From a bacterium (GTDB lineage Bacteria > Myxococcota_A > Polyangia > Nannocystales > Nannocystaceae), in NCBI GenBank assembly GCA_024742475.1, contig JANSYI010000004.1, positions 248,001-312,000 on the forward strand: a stretch of 64,000 bases of DNA, written 5' to 3'. Made by a program: the position numbers and the translations under genes. The notes beneath the pieces are model-generated. The model did no database searches. It saw only the letters and a program-made list of their open reading frames with translations, and was not told where the DNA came from. Shown here piece by piece: positions 1 through 8,672 of this stretch (its first letter is position 1; each line of letters opens with the position of its first letter).

Positions 1-2118
1 GGTCGCAGCCTGCTGGACGAGGTTGCAGCGCTGCCACCTCGGTACAGCAGGGCTGGGTTGCTCGACGACATCGACCCCGCGCGCTCCGGAGCGCTCTCAC
101 GACGCTTCTCGATGCCGCGCCCCGAGCTGAGGGCCGCCACCCGCATGGGCGACGATTTCACGGCCACCGACGCCGCGGGCGACGCAGCCGCGCTCACCGA
201 CGCCGACACGGCCGCGCTGCGACGCCTGTGGTCCCGGCTGGCCCGACATTTCACGCCGGACGACGGCTTCACCCCGGTGCGCACCGTCGACACCCTCGAC
301 GGCCTTCGCATCACGTTCGAGGCCGGAGATGTCGCCCATGTTCGGCCGTCCGGCAACGCGCCTCAGCTGCGCATCTACGCCCAAGCCGACACCGAGGCGC
401 GGGCCGAGCAGATCGTTGCGCGGGGCCTGGCCGGTGGAGGTCTACTGCACGGCCTGCTCGCGAGCGCCGACGATGAACGCTTCTGCGAGGCGGTCTTGAA
501 CAACGTCGAGCTCGGACGACGGCTGTTCGCGGGCGATCTGGGCGAGAACCCCGCCTCGCTCGTCGGGGCGGTGTGCGGCTCCGCGGCGGCCCGCGCCTTT
601 TGGCAGCGCGAGCTCGACGCGATGCGCCCCGACTTCGGTGCCACGTCTGCGCAGGCGTTCTTCGAGGACCTCCCCGTCAACCAGGCGCTCGGTCTGCTCC
701 TGCTGTGGGAACGCGTCAAGCCCCACTACACCCCCGGTGCGGGCGCCCTGGTGGCCTTCGTGTTCGGCAGCGGCACGCGGGCGACCCCGATCACCGAAGC
801 CGAGTGTGGCCAGAAGCCAGCCATCGACTCGTTTGCCCGCGTCGGCGACCGCCGTGCGTCCCTGGTCGAGCTCGCGATGCGCACGTTCGCGCCCGTCGAG
901 GCCTACCTTCGCCGCAGCGGCTTCGAAGGCATGGTCGTCAAGTGGGGCGACGAGGTCCAGATCCCCACGCTCGACCTCGCCGGCTCCGACGAACGCCTGT
1001 CCGGTGCGGACATCGTCCGGTTCGTCTCCATGCAGACGATCACCGAGGACACCGCCGCCAACAAGGACTGGGTGGGCGTCAGCGACGACGGCAAGGTCAC
1101 CGCGTTCATCCCCCGCCGGCCCCTGGCCCAGATGGACGCTTTGGCCGACGCGGGTCTCCTTGCGCGGCGCGGCCAGACGCTGCGCGGAGGCGTGAACCTG
1201 GGCTCGATCGCCATCTCGGCCGCCCTCGCCGACGTGCTGCTCGAGACCTTCGCCGCCGACATTCACGACGACACGGCCGATCGCGCAGACCGGCCCGACT
1301 TGGATCCGCAGCTGTTCACCGCGCTCACGATCGCGGCGCTCCCCGAGGCCGATCGCGCCGCGGCGTGGAGCTCGGCGCAGCGCAGCGCCCCGGCCATCGC
1401 CACGCTGGCGCGGCGCATGCCCGACGTGCTGGGCCGACTCGTCGGCGCGTTGACGCGCTTCGAACGACGCCACGGCAGACCGGTCAAGTTCATGGCCATG
1501 GACTTCGGCGACCAGTACTGGGGTGACATCGGCCAGCACCGGAGCATGGCCGCGTTCTTCGGCGCCCTGCGCGAGGACTCCGCGGGCGGAACGATCGCGC
1601 GCGCGCTCGCTGGCGTGCCCGAGCTGCCCGACCCCGCCGGCAACCGCCGCGTCGGCGACACCGTCCTGGGTGCGGACGTGAAGGTGACCGGCTCCGTTCT
1701 CATCGACGCGGTCGTCGGCCAGGGCGAGATTCACGACAGCGTCCTGCTGGGCACGCGGGCTGGGACCGTGCGCGCCCACGATGCGTTCGACGTCGGATCG
1801 ACCGTGTCCGAGCTCGAGCTGCGCCCGCGCGCGGGGGCCTACAAGGTCGTCTCCGATCGCGCCGTGCACGTGCCCGAGGGCGAGCGATGCACCACGGCCT
1901 TCCTCCCCGACGGCCCGGTGACGCTGCGCGTCCACGAGGACACCGATCTCCGCGACAAGCCGACGACGTACGCGGTGCCCTGGGGCGACAACCCGATCTC
2001 GTTCGAAGACGCCCACTCCGCCGCGGTCGCAGGCGACCCGGGGGCGCTTCGCAAAGCGCGAAATCGCGCAAGAGAAGCGGTGATGCAAAACTTGCGGGCG
2101 CCCGCCGAATCCACGTAA
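1..2118 (+). CDS. Phosphohexomutase C-terminal domain fused to a sugar nucleotidyltransferase-like domain (5' partial)
   Basis: The frame is open from base 1, so the gene enters from the left edge; 705 residues are present. The first ~145 residues look like the C-terminal domain of a phosphomannomutase/phosphoglucomutase. The phosphate-binding loop reads RPSGNAPQLRIY (from residue ~115), where the family usually has RPSGTEP. Around residues 255-275 a GSGTRATPITE...QKPA stretch resembles the GxGTRxxPxT...KP nucleotide-binding signature of sugar-1-phosphate nucleotidyltransferases. Near residues 565-584 a hydrophobic hexapeptide pattern (SVLIDAVVGQGEIHDSVLLG) suggests a left-handed beta-helix end. 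A mutase making a hexose-1-phosphate fused to an enzyme activating it would give two consecutive steps of NDP-sugar synthesis; that pairing is inference. The substrate cannot be told. The TTG at 58 is probably not the true start because coding similarity continues upstream of it. Confidence 0.72.
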   Translation, partial: GRSLLDEVAALPPRYSRAGLLDDIDPARSGALSRRFSMPRPELRAATRMGDDFTATDAAGDAAALTDADTAALRRLWSRLARHFTPDDGFTPVRTVDTLDGLRITFEAGDVAHVRPSGNAPQLRIYAQADTEARAEQIVARGLAGGGLLHGLLASADDERFCEAVLNNVELGRRLFAGDLGENPASLVGAVCGSAAARAFWQRELDAMRPDFGATSAQAFFEDLPVNQALGLLLLWERVKPHYTPGAGALVAFVFGSGTRATPITEAECGQKPAIDSFARVGDRRASLVELAMRTFAPVEAYLRRSGFEGMVVKWGDEVQIPTLDLAGSDERLSGADIVRFVSMQTITEDTAANKDWVGVSDDGKVTAFIPRRPLAQMDALADAGLLARRGQTLRGGVNLGSIAISAALADVLLETFAADIHDDTADRADRPDLDPQLFTALTIAALPEADRAAAWSSAQRSAPAIATLARRMPDVLGRLVGALTRFERRHGRPVKFMAMDFGDQYWGDIGQHRSMAAFFGALREDSAGGTIARALAGVPELPDPAGNRRVGDTVLGADVKVTGSVLIDAVVGQGEIHDSVLLGTRAGTVRAHDAFDVGSTVSELELRPRAGAYKVVSDRAVHVPEGERCTTAFLPDGPVTLRVHEDTDLRDKPTTYAVPWGDNPISFEDAHSAAVAGDPGALRKARNRAREAVMQNLRAPAEST

Positions 2119-2182
2119 CGCGACGTCTGCGCAGCCCTGGGCGCGATTGTACCCAGGCGCGGTAGGCGGGTTGTGGTGCGCC

Positions 2183-2214
2183 TGCAACACCTCCGTGATG
2201 GCGAGTTGCAACAC
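2183..2214. repeat. Direct repeat TGCAACAC x2
   Basis: TGCAACAC occurs at 2183-2190 and again at 2207-2214, 24 bp apart, in the 219 bp between the mutase fusion and the small secreted protein at 2338. The second copy is embedded in GTTGCAAC. A related GGTGCAAG follows at about 2219. The spacing is a little over two helical turns, which would suit a dimeric regulator, but no factor can be named. Confidence 0.3.
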
Positions 2215-2337
2215 TTGGGGTGCAAGCTCGTCTCAGAGAGTGGTCGCGGCGGCGTGTAACAGCCCGCGCGGCCGCGTCGACCCTTCGAACGATCGATTGG
2301 AACGCGAACTGCACTCACTCCAAGCAGAAGGCGCCGC

Positions 2338-2922
2338 ATGAACTCCCGCAAGACGCTCCTCGCTCTCTCCGCTCTCCTCCTCGCTGCCGCACCCGCCGTG
2401 GTCTCGGCCTCGAGCGTCGTGCCCTACACCCGCATGGCCGCCGCCGACTTGGCGCCCGATGGCTACGCGCACCATCCGGTGCTGCGCATCGATCAAGACT
2501 TCCACCCCAACGACGACTACGAGATCGCGATCGATGCCTGGGTCGCCGACGGGTCGCCCGATGACCTCGCGGCCGTCCGCATGTGGTGGCTCGACACCTC
2601 CGACGCCAACGCGCGAAGCCCCTTCGGCAAGGGCGTCCGCCGCCACATCGACATCGACTACAAAGAGCGCGACGCCGGCTGGGACATCCAGATCAAGCAG
2701 GGCCGCAAGAAGTACGTCTTCGCCGTGGACCTCTCCGAGGGCGAGGCAGTCGCCTCCGCCAACGTCCGCGCCAAGGGTGAGCTCATCGAAGACTGCACCG
2801 TCCGTCGCTCTCGCCTGGTCGCCAAGAAGGTGCTCGGCATCCCCACCGGACTTCGCCGCATCGACGTCACCTGCACCGACGCCGACGGCAACGAGCACCG
2901 CGGCAGCGTCGTCAGCTCGTAG
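2338..2922 (+). CDS. Secreted hypothetical protein
   Basis: This is a 194-residue protein with a clear Sec signal peptide: MNSRK is followed by a hydrophobic Leu/Ala stretch and a VSA-S cleavage region near residue 24. The mature part is charged and soluble-looking, with no membrane segment, repeat or motif that I recognise. Two cysteines late in the chain (in EDCTV and VTCTD) could form a disulphide, which would fit an extracytoplasmic location. It stands alone on this strand, 220 bp after the mutase fusion and convergent with the next lipoprotein gene. A 6-bp inverted repeat (ATCCCG at 2931, CGGGAT at 2956) follows the stop and may help termination. Function unknown. Confidence 0.7.
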   Translation: MNSRKTLLALSALLLAAAPAVVSASSVVPYTRMAAADLAPDGYAHHPVLRIDQDFHPNDDYEIAIDAWVADGSPDDLAAVRMWWLDTSDANARSPFGKGVRRHIDIDYKERDAGWDIQIKQGRKKYVFAVDLSEGEAVASANVRAKGELIEDCTVRRSRLVAKKVLGIPTGLRRIDVTCTDADGNEHRGSVVSS

Positions 2923-2960
2923 GACGGCACATCCCGGTCTTGGGGTCCCGGTTGTCGGGA

Positions 2961-3611
2961 TCAGGGTTTCGGGACTTCGACCAGGTCGACGCTGACGGGC
3001 GTGTCTTCGGGGCCGACCTCGACGGGCCCGATCGAGCCCTGCCAGAGCGCGGGGCTCCACGCGACGACCGCCAGCTCGTACGTGCCCGGCGGGAGCGGTC
3101 CGACCTCGATGGAGACGTCCTCGCACGGCACGTCCAAGAGATCCCACATGGTGCGATCCGGATCGTCGTGCGCCACCACATAGACGTCGACCACCGCCGT
3201 TTCGGCACCCGCGCAGTCGAGCGGCACCCCGGCGAGCTGCGTGTCGAAGACGTACGACAGCTCGACGAGCGCCCCTCCCTCGCCCTCGGTCTCGGTCTCC
3301 CCGCCGGTCCCGGTCTCGGTGGACCCGCTCGAGCCGGTGCCCTCGCTGCCTGTCGTCGGCGGCGTCGTCGCGATGCCCGTGTCTTCACTGCTCCCGGTCG
3401 TCGGTGGCGTCGTCGCAATGCCCGTGTCGTCGGTGCCCTCGCTGCCCGTCGTTGGAGGCGTCGTCGCAATGCCCGTGTCGCCCGTACTCGCCTCGGTGGT
3501 GCTGCCACCGGTGGTCCCGGTGGAGGACGAATCGTCGCCGCCACCATCGCAGGCTGCAGCGAGCGACACGGCGAGCAGCAGGGAGAATCCAAGCTCGAAG
3601 TGATTGGTCAT
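2961..3611 (-). CDS. Lipoprotein with triplicated TTPPTTGS linker
   Basis: This is a 216-residue predicted lipoprotein. The start ATG at 3611 is chosen because it gives MTNHFELGF, then a hydrophobic run, then the lipobox LAAAC with Cys21. After the Cys comes a low-complexity Ser/Thr/Gly region holding three copies of DTGIATTPPTTGS. The last ~110 residues form a compact, probably beta-rich domain (VELSYVFDTQLAG... to ...VSVDLVEVPKP) resembling no family I can name. The linker would act as a spacer lifting the domain off the membrane, a style common in myxobacterial lipoproteins. It is divergent from the kinase gene at 3706, with 94 bp between them. Function unknown. Confidence 0.72.
   Translation of the reverse strand: MTNHFELGFSLLLAVSLAAACDGGGDDSSSTGTTGGSTTEASTGDTGIATTPPTTGSEGTDDTGIATTPPTTGSSEDTGIATTPPTTGSEGTGSSGSTETGTGGETETEGEGGALVELSYVFDTQLAGVPLDCAGAETAVVDVYVVAHDDPDRTMWDLLDVPCEDVSIEVGPLPPGTYELAVVAWSPALWQGSIGPVEVGPEDTPVSVDLVEVPKP
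3373..3480 (-). repeat. Three in-frame tandem repeats within the lipoprotein gene
   Basis: On the plus strand the sequence GTCGTCGC(G/A)ATGCCCGTGTC recurs with its ATG at 3373, 3418 and 3469. The periods are 45 and 51 nt, that is 15 and 17 codons, so the reading frame is kept. On the coding strand each copy encodes DTGIATTPPTTGS. The few silent differences between copies suggest recent duplication. Confidence 0.75.
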
Positions 3612-3705
3612 ATCCAGGGTACGCCGCCAGAATCGAGGCGTCGCACGGATCCCTGAACTTTTTCGCCGCGTCGATGCCGCGCGAGGATGCGCTACTGTCG
3701 GTGGG

Positions 3706-6429
3706 GTGGACACCAGCGAGTGCCTGACCGACCAGCAGGTCGCCCAGCTGCTCGAAGGTGGAGAGCGGCCCGCCCATCTCGACGCGCACCTCGACCGGTG
3801 TGAGGCCTGCTTTGCGCTTCTGGCCGAAGCTGCCCGTGAGGACGCCTGCGCGGTCGAGGACCTCGTGGCGGGACGATATCGCCTGCTCGACACGCTCGGC
3901 CAAGGTGGCATGGGTCGGGTGTTGCGGGCCCACGACACGGTCCTCGACCGCGAGGTCGCGCTGAAGATCCTCCGAAGCGAGGCCTTTGGCGCCGAGGGTC
4001 TCGAGAACGCGCGAGCCCGCCTGCGCGAGGAAGCTCGCTGCATGGCGGGCATCTCGCACCCGAACATCGTCCACGTGTACGACGTCGGCGAGACCGACGG
4101 CACGGTCTACATCGCGATGGAGTACGTCCGAGGAGCCTCGGTGCAGTCGTGGATCGACGGCGATGCGCCCGAGCCCACGGCGGTCGTTCTCGCCTTCGCC
4201 GGGGCGGCGCGCGGTCTGGCAGCCGCCCACGCCCACGCGGTGATCCATCGCGACGTGAAGCCCTCGAACATGCTCGTGGACGACACCGGGTCGATCCGCG
4301 TCAGCGACTTCGGACTGGCGCGCAGTTCGGGAGCCTCGGACCAAGAGCGCGGCTTTGGGCGCTCGGGCACACCAGGCTTCATGGCGCCCGAGCAGACGGC
4401 TGGAGACGCTCTATGCGAGGCCACGGATCAGTACGGCCTCGCACGGTCGCTCGTCGCGGTGCTCACCCGTGGCAGGTCGACCGGAGCAGCCGAGGGCCTC
4501 GACCACCTCGACCGCCGCGTGGCTGGCGTGCTTCGCATTGCGCTCGCCGGCGACCCACGAGCCCGACACGTGTCCATGACCGCGTTTGCCGAGGCCCTCG
4601 AACGCGCGGTGCGCCCCCGCCGGGGTCGTTGGGTGGCCGCGGGTCTGCTCGGTGCGGGGCTTCTCGGCGCGCTCGTGAGTGCCCCCGAGCCAGACCCCTG
4701 CGCAACCATGGGCAGCGCCATCGACGAGCACTGGAACGAAGCGGTCGCTCGGTCGATTCGCGGCGCGCTCTCACAGCACACCATCGGGCGGGACCCGACG
4801 TTCGCGGCCAGCGTGGAGCGCACGCTGAACACCCACGCACGCGACTGGACCGAGTACGCGCCCGCGCTGTGCCGAAAACACGCGCAGCACCCTGCGGTCA
4901 CCCGCTGCCTGCACGAAAAACTCGCCGCCTATGCCGTCGTGGTCGAGACCCTGTCCGCACCCACCGACGCCGACCTCCAGGCTGTCCCGCGGACGCTGTC
5001 CACATGGTCGTTGCATGCGTGTCGCGATCGGGCCGATGACGGTGCCCCCCCGTTGCCCCGCGCCGACGTCGAACGTCTCGCGCGAGCCGAGGTCCTCACC
5101 GACCTCGGCCGGCTCGACGCAGCGACCGCGCTGCTCGACGCCCCCTCCTCGATCGACCTCGCGCCGTCGGTTCGCCCCGCCTATGGTCTCCGCCTCGCGT
5201 TGGGCAAAGCGACCATCGCGGCCGCGGACGATCGGGTCGACGACGCTCGGGGTTTCTTCTTCGCCGCGCTGCTGGATGCGTTGCGCATCGGCTCCGTGGC
5301 GGGGCAGGTCGACGCGCGCATCGGCCTGGCATCGATGGCGCTCCGCAGCGGCGGCGACACCCACAGCGCCCGCGCCGAGCTCGACCAGGTCACCGCCCTG
5401 CTCGAGCGCGTGCCCGACGAGCAGCGAAACGAGGAGGCCGCGTTGGCCTGGGTCGACGTCCACGAGCTCGACAATGACCCCCAGCGTGCTCTGGACACCC
5501 TCGACGCGACGGCGTCGAACAGCCTGGCCCACCGCGCCGCCCGCCCCGGCCTCCTGCTCGTGCTGGGCCGATACAGCGAAGCGGTCGTGGCCGCGCAGGG
5601 CTTGACCGACGCGCTCGAAGCCGAACTCGGACCCAGGCACCCCCGGGTCGGTGACGCGAAAGCGCAATGGGCTGCGGCACTCACCCACAGCGGGCGCTTC
5701 GACGAGGCGGTTCGCATCGCCCGCGAAGCGGTCGCGATCTACGACGCCGCCTCGGAGTCCCCGCTGCACGGGTCGGGCTGGTCGCTGGACGTCTTGGGCA
5801 TGGCGCTGTGGCGGCGCGGCGACGACGACGAAGCCAAGGAGGCGTTCGAACGCGCCCTGAGCATCCTGCCGAAGCGCGATCCCTCCTACGGCATCGTCCT
5901 CGACAACCTAGGGACGCTTCGGCTCCGCGCCGGCGATGCGTCCGGAGCCGAGCAGGCCCACCGCGCCGCCGTCGAAACGCTCCGCGCGACGCATGGCGAG
6001 GACCACCACGAGGTCGGGCTCGCGCACGCCAACCTGGGGGAGGCGCTCTACCAGCAGGGGCGATTCGACGAGGCCGAGCGGGCGTTCGTCGACGGACACC
6101 GCATGCTCGAGCGCGCACTCGGGCCCGAGCACCCGGACAACGCCTCGCTTCTGTTCGGGATCGGCAAGTGCCGCATGAAGCGCGAGCGCTTCGACGACGC
6201 GCTCGCGCCACTGCATCGCGCGACCGTGCTGCGGGAGGCGGTGCCCGATGCCCACGACTTCCTCGGGATCGTGCGCTACGCCGAAGCGATCGCGGTCGAG
6301 CGCGCCACCGGAGACATCCCGCGCGCGCGCGCGTTGGTGCGTGCAGCGGTGGCCGACCTCGAAGCCGCGCATCGGCTCCCCGACGATCTCGCCCGCGCCC
6401 GCGCGTGGCTCGAGGCGCATCCGCCATGA
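3706..6429 (+). CDS. Ser/Thr protein kinase with N-terminal anti-sigma-type zinc finger and TPR tail
   Basis: GTG 3706 gives 907 residues beginning VDTSECLTDQQ, close to zf-HC2/anti-sigma zinc fingers. His28-x3-Cys32-x2-Cys35 is the classic HxxxCxxC of that fold. A PknB-type kinase follows: glycine loop GQGGMG near 65, VALKIL lysine near 87, HRDVKPSN near 180, then DFG and the TPGFMAPEQ activation segment. The C-lobe looks short, with no usual PF motif after the DQYGLA helix. One membrane segment lies around 310-328. The extracytoplasmic part contains TPR repeats of the kinesin-light-chain style (for example LGPEHPDNASLL). The stop overlaps the sigma-factor start by 4 bp (ATGA), so the two are translationally coupled. 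Inference: the zinc finger binds and controls that sigma factor, with kinase and TPR sensing upstream. Confidence 0.85.
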   Translation: MDTSECLTDQQVAQLLEGGERPAHLDAHLDRCEACFALLAEAAREDACAVEDLVAGRYRLLDTLGQGGMGRVLRAHDTVLDREVALKILRSEAFGAEGLENARARLREEARCMAGISHPNIVHVYDVGETDGTVYIAMEYVRGASVQSWIDGDAPEPTAVVLAFAGAARGLAAAHAHAVIHRDVKPSNMLVDDTGSIRVSDFGLARSSGASDQERGFGRSGTPGFMAPEQTAGDALCEATDQYGLARSLVAVLTRGRSTGAAEGLDHLDRRVAGVLRIALAGDPRARHVSMTAFAEALERAVRPRRGRWVAAGLLGAGLLGALVSAPEPDPCATMGSAIDEHWNEAVARSIRGALSQHTIGRDPTFAASVERTLNTHARDWTEYAPALCRKHAQHPAVTRCLHEKLAAYAVVVETLSAPTDADLQAVPRTLSTWSLHACRDRADDGAPPLPRADVERLARAEVLTDLGRLDAATALLDAPSSIDLAPSVRPAYGLRLALGKATIAAADDRVDDARGFFFAALLDALRIGSVAGQVDARIGLASMALRSGGDTHSARAELDQVTALLERVPDEQRNEEAALAWVDVHELDNDPQRALDTLDATASNSLAHRAARPGLLLVLGRYSEAVVAAQGLTDALEAELGPRHPRVGDAKAQWAAALTHSGRFDEAVRIAREAVAIYDAASESPLHGSGWSLDVLGMALWRRGDDDEAKEAFERALSILPKRDPSYGIVLDNLGTLRLRAGDASGAEQAHRAAVETLRATHGEDHHEVGLAHANLGEALYQQGRFDEAERAFVDGHRMLERALGPEHPDNASLLFGIGKCRMKRERFDDALAPLHRATVLREAVPDAHDFLGIVRYAEAIAVERATGDIPRARALVRAAVADLEAAHRLPDDLARARAWLEAHPP

Positions 6430-7289
6430 ATACCTCTCTTCGCACCGCCCTCGCCCATCGTGAGGACCTCGCTTGGCTCGACGCGCAGGGCGTGGAGCGC
6501 CAACTCGACCAAGCCGTGACGCGGTGGCCGTCGCTGGGGGTCTCCCACGACGCGCTCGTCCGCCGCCTCGTCGACGTCATCGAGCGATGCACGCCAGCCC
6601 CCGAGAGCCTCGAAGCGCTGCGTCCCGCCGAGCAGGTGCTCGTCGTGGCCTGCCTGCAGGAGCGACCCGGAGCGATCGAGGCCCTGGAGGCGACCGCGTT
6701 CGGTGGGCTGCGTGCGGTCGCCCGCCGATTCAAAGGTCTCATGACCGAGGCCGAGCTGACCCAGCGGGTACGCACGAAGCTGCTCGTCCCCCGCGAGCGC
6801 ACCGAACCTCAGCTCGCCACGTTCATGGGCGCGACGAGCCTCGCGCGCTGGGTCAGGGTCGTCGCGGTACGCGTGGGCCTCGATGCCGCGCGTGCCGACG
6901 GACGCCGTGGGGCGCGCGAGCGTGCACTCCCCAGCGCGCTTCCCCAGCGCGACCCGGAGTTCTACTGGATGCGGCAGCTGTACACCGACGACTTCGAGCG
7001 CGTGCTCGGGGCGTGCCTCGACGCCCTGTCCTCCAGGGACCGCAACCTGCTGCGCGCCCAGGTCACCCACGGCATGACCCTCGACGACATGGCGCGGATG
7101 TGGGGCGTGCACAGGGCGACCATCGCGCGCTGGCTTCGCGCGACGCGGCTCGAGCTGGTCGCCGCCGTCCGCACGGGTCTACGAGCCGAGACCGGGCTCT
7201 CCGAGAGCGAAGTCGACAGCGTCATCGCGCTCATTCACAGCGCGGTCAGCGAAGGCGTCATCGCCCGCGGGCTCGCGAAGACGAGCTGA
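6426..7289 (+). CDS. Sigma-70-family regulator (Myxococcales gmx1-like)
   Basis: This is a 287-residue protein whose ATG overlaps the kinase stop codon. The middle contains a region-2-like helical stretch, and the C-terminal half has an HTH (THGMTLDDMARMWGVHRATI) like sigma region 4. Overall it fits the family annotated as RNA polymerase sigma-70 factor, Myxococcales family 1, whose genes often sit beside Ser/Thr kinases. The match is from memory of the family, not a search. It probably directs RNA polymerase to a dedicated regulon and is held in check or activated by the partner kinase, whose N-terminus carries an anti-sigma-type zinc finger. Its target promoters cannot be inferred from this window. 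Confidence 0.75.
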   Translation: MNTSLRTALAHREDLAWLDAQGVERQLDQAVTRWPSLGVSHDALVRRLVDVIERCTPAPESLEALRPAEQVLVVACLQERPGAIEALEATAFGGLRAVARRFKGLMTEAELTQRVRTKLLVPRERTEPQLATFMGATSLARWVRVVAVRVGLDAARADGRRGARERALPSALPQRDPEFYWMRQLYTDDFERVLGACLDALSSRDRNLLRAQVTHGMTLDDMARMWGVHRATIARWLRATRLELVAAVRTGLRAETGLSESEVDSVIALIHSAVSEGVIARGLAKTS

Positions 7290-7299
7290 CCGGCCGTAG

Positions 7300-8196
7300 T
7301 CAACGAAGCCGCGCTGCCGCGTCGTGGAACTCGCGCACGATCGCGTCGACGATCTGCTCGATCGGCTTGACGTCGTCGATGAGCGAGACGCCCTGCCCGG
7401 CGCTCCAGATGTCCTTCCAGCGCTTGGCCGCCTCGGGGCCGCGCGTGGGCGCCGTCGCGTCGGGGATCGTCTGCGCGAGGAAGTTGGCGTGGATGCCCGA
7501 GACCTGGTCGGTGTAGACGATGTCCTCGTGGGAGGCGCTGGCGACCATGTCCTTGTACGCCTGGGAGGCTCCGCATTCGGTCGAGGCGATGAAACGCGTG
7601 CCCATGTACGCGAGCTCGGCTCCGAGCGCGAGGGCGGCGGCGACCTGGTCTCCTCCACCGATGCAGCCTGCCGCGAGGATCGGCACCCTGACGTTCTGTC
7701 GAAGGTACGGGATGAGCACGTAGGGGTTGACCCTGCCCGCGTGCCCGCCCGCCCCCTGGCTCACGGCGATGATGCCGTCGACCCCGGCGGCCTCCGCCTT
7801 CTTGGCGTGATGCAGGTGAATCACGTCGTGAAACACGGTCACGCCCTTGTCGTGGGCCTGCTTCACGATGTCGGTCGGGTTGCCGTAGCTGGTGAGCAGG
7901 ACCGGCACCTCGTACTCGAGACACAGCTCCACGTCGCGCTGTAGACGGGCCGGATCGGTGAGCCCGATCGTGACGTTGATGCCGAAGGGCTTATCGGTCT
8001 TCTCGCGGATCCACTTCAGGTCCGCCTCGAACTGCGCCTCGGTCCGAGCGTTGAGGCTCGGCATCGTGCCCAAGATGCCCGCCTCGGCCGCCGCGACAAT
8101 CATCTCCTTGTTGGAGATGATGAACATCGGCGCGCAGACCAGCGGATAGGTGAGTCCGAGCTTGCGCGACAGCGGGGTGGAGAACGGTGCACTCAC
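7300..8196 (-). CDS. Nitronate monooxygenase / 2-nitropropane dioxygenase family FMN enzyme
   Basis: This TIM-barrel flavoprotein of 298 residues begins with GTG 8196; GTG 8199 is equally possible. Diagnostic stretches are LTYPLVCAPMF at the N-terminus, PFGINVTIG, the AGGHAG loop that shapes the active site in nitronate monooxygenases, and the phosphate-binding PILAAGCIGGGDQ and LGAELAYMGTRF segments that hold FMN. The family oxidises alkyl nitronates, but related members are FabK-type enoyl reductases, so the substrate is uncertain. It lies 52 bp downstream of the thioredoxin gene on the same strand and is probably co-transcribed with it. The stop is close to the convergent sigma factor gene (10 bp between). 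Confidence 0.85.
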   Translation of the reverse strand: MSAPFSTPLSRKLGLTYPLVCAPMFIISNKEMIVAAAEAGILGTMPSLNARTEAQFEADLKWIREKTDKPFGINVTIGLTDPARLQRDVELCLEYEVPVLLTSYGNPTDIVKQAHDKGVTVFHDVIHLHHAKKAEAAGVDGIIAVSQGAGGHAGRVNPYVLIPYLRQNVRVPILAAGCIGGGDQVAAALALGAELAYMGTRFIASTECGASQAYKDMVASASHEDIVYTDQVSGIHANFLAQTIPDATAPTRGPEAAKRWKDIWSAGQGVSLIDDVKPIEQIVDAIVREFHDAAARLR

Positions 8197-8248
8197 CACC
8201 GCACGGTACCAGGCGGCGGACCCCGCTCGCCGGGCATCGCTGCAGCCC

Positions 8249-8629
8249 TCAGCCGAAGATCTTCGAGAGCAGCCCCTTGCGCTGCGACTTCGCGAGCAGC
8301 CACTCGGCCTTGCTGCCGAGCTGCTCCGCACTCATCCGCCCGACCACGGCGTCGACGATCTTGCCGTTGTTGACGAAGAGAATCGTCGGCACGGAGCGCA
8401 CCTTGAAGGGCGCGGCCAGGTTGCCGTACTCGGTGACGTCGACCTTGCAGAAGCGAACCTCGCCCGGCTCGAACTGCTGTGCCACGTGGGCGAAGTCGTC
8501 GGCCATCGCCATGCACGGGCCGCAGGTCTGCGACCAAAAGTCGAGCACGACGGCGCCGCCCTCTTCGCTCATGATGTCCTCGACCTCGTCCTCGGTGGTC
8601 AGGTCGTCGTAGCCCTTGCCTTCGGCCAT
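8249..8629 (-). CDS. Thioredoxin
   Basis: This 126-residue thioredoxin starts at ATG 8629. The redox motif is CGPC at residues 36-39 within DFWSQTCGPCMAM, so the Trp before CGPC in classical thioredoxins is Thr here. The cis-Pro loop is VRSVPTILF. An N-terminal extension of about 20 acidic residues and a C-terminal basic tail (SQRKGLLSKIFG) are slightly longer than in E. coli TrxA. It has no signal peptide, so it should act in the cytoplasm as a general disulphide reductase. The gene is divergent from the IMPACT-family gene, with only 43 bp between starts, and is followed on its own strand by the nitronate monooxygenase. Confidence 0.92.
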   Translation of the reverse strand: MAEGKGYDDLTTEDEVEDIMSEEGGAVVLDFWSQTCGPCMAMADDFAHVAQQFEPGEVRFCKVDVTEYGNLAAPFKVRSVPTILFVNNGKIVDAVVGRMSAEQLGSKAEWLLAKSQRKGLLSKIFG

Positions 8630-8672
8630 ACCCGGTGAGCCTACCCCATGCGCTCGTGTATGGTGCCCCGCG

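Noticed and set aside
2120..2156. CTGGG...CCCAG hairpin after the mutase fusion as a terminator
   Set aside because: The stem has only 5 bp with a 10-nt loop and no T tract.
442..2214. Long antisense open frame opposite the mutase fusion
   Set aside because: It lacks domains and has the Arg/Gly/Ala-rich composition expected of a G+C-rich shadow frame; the plus strand carries clear motifs.
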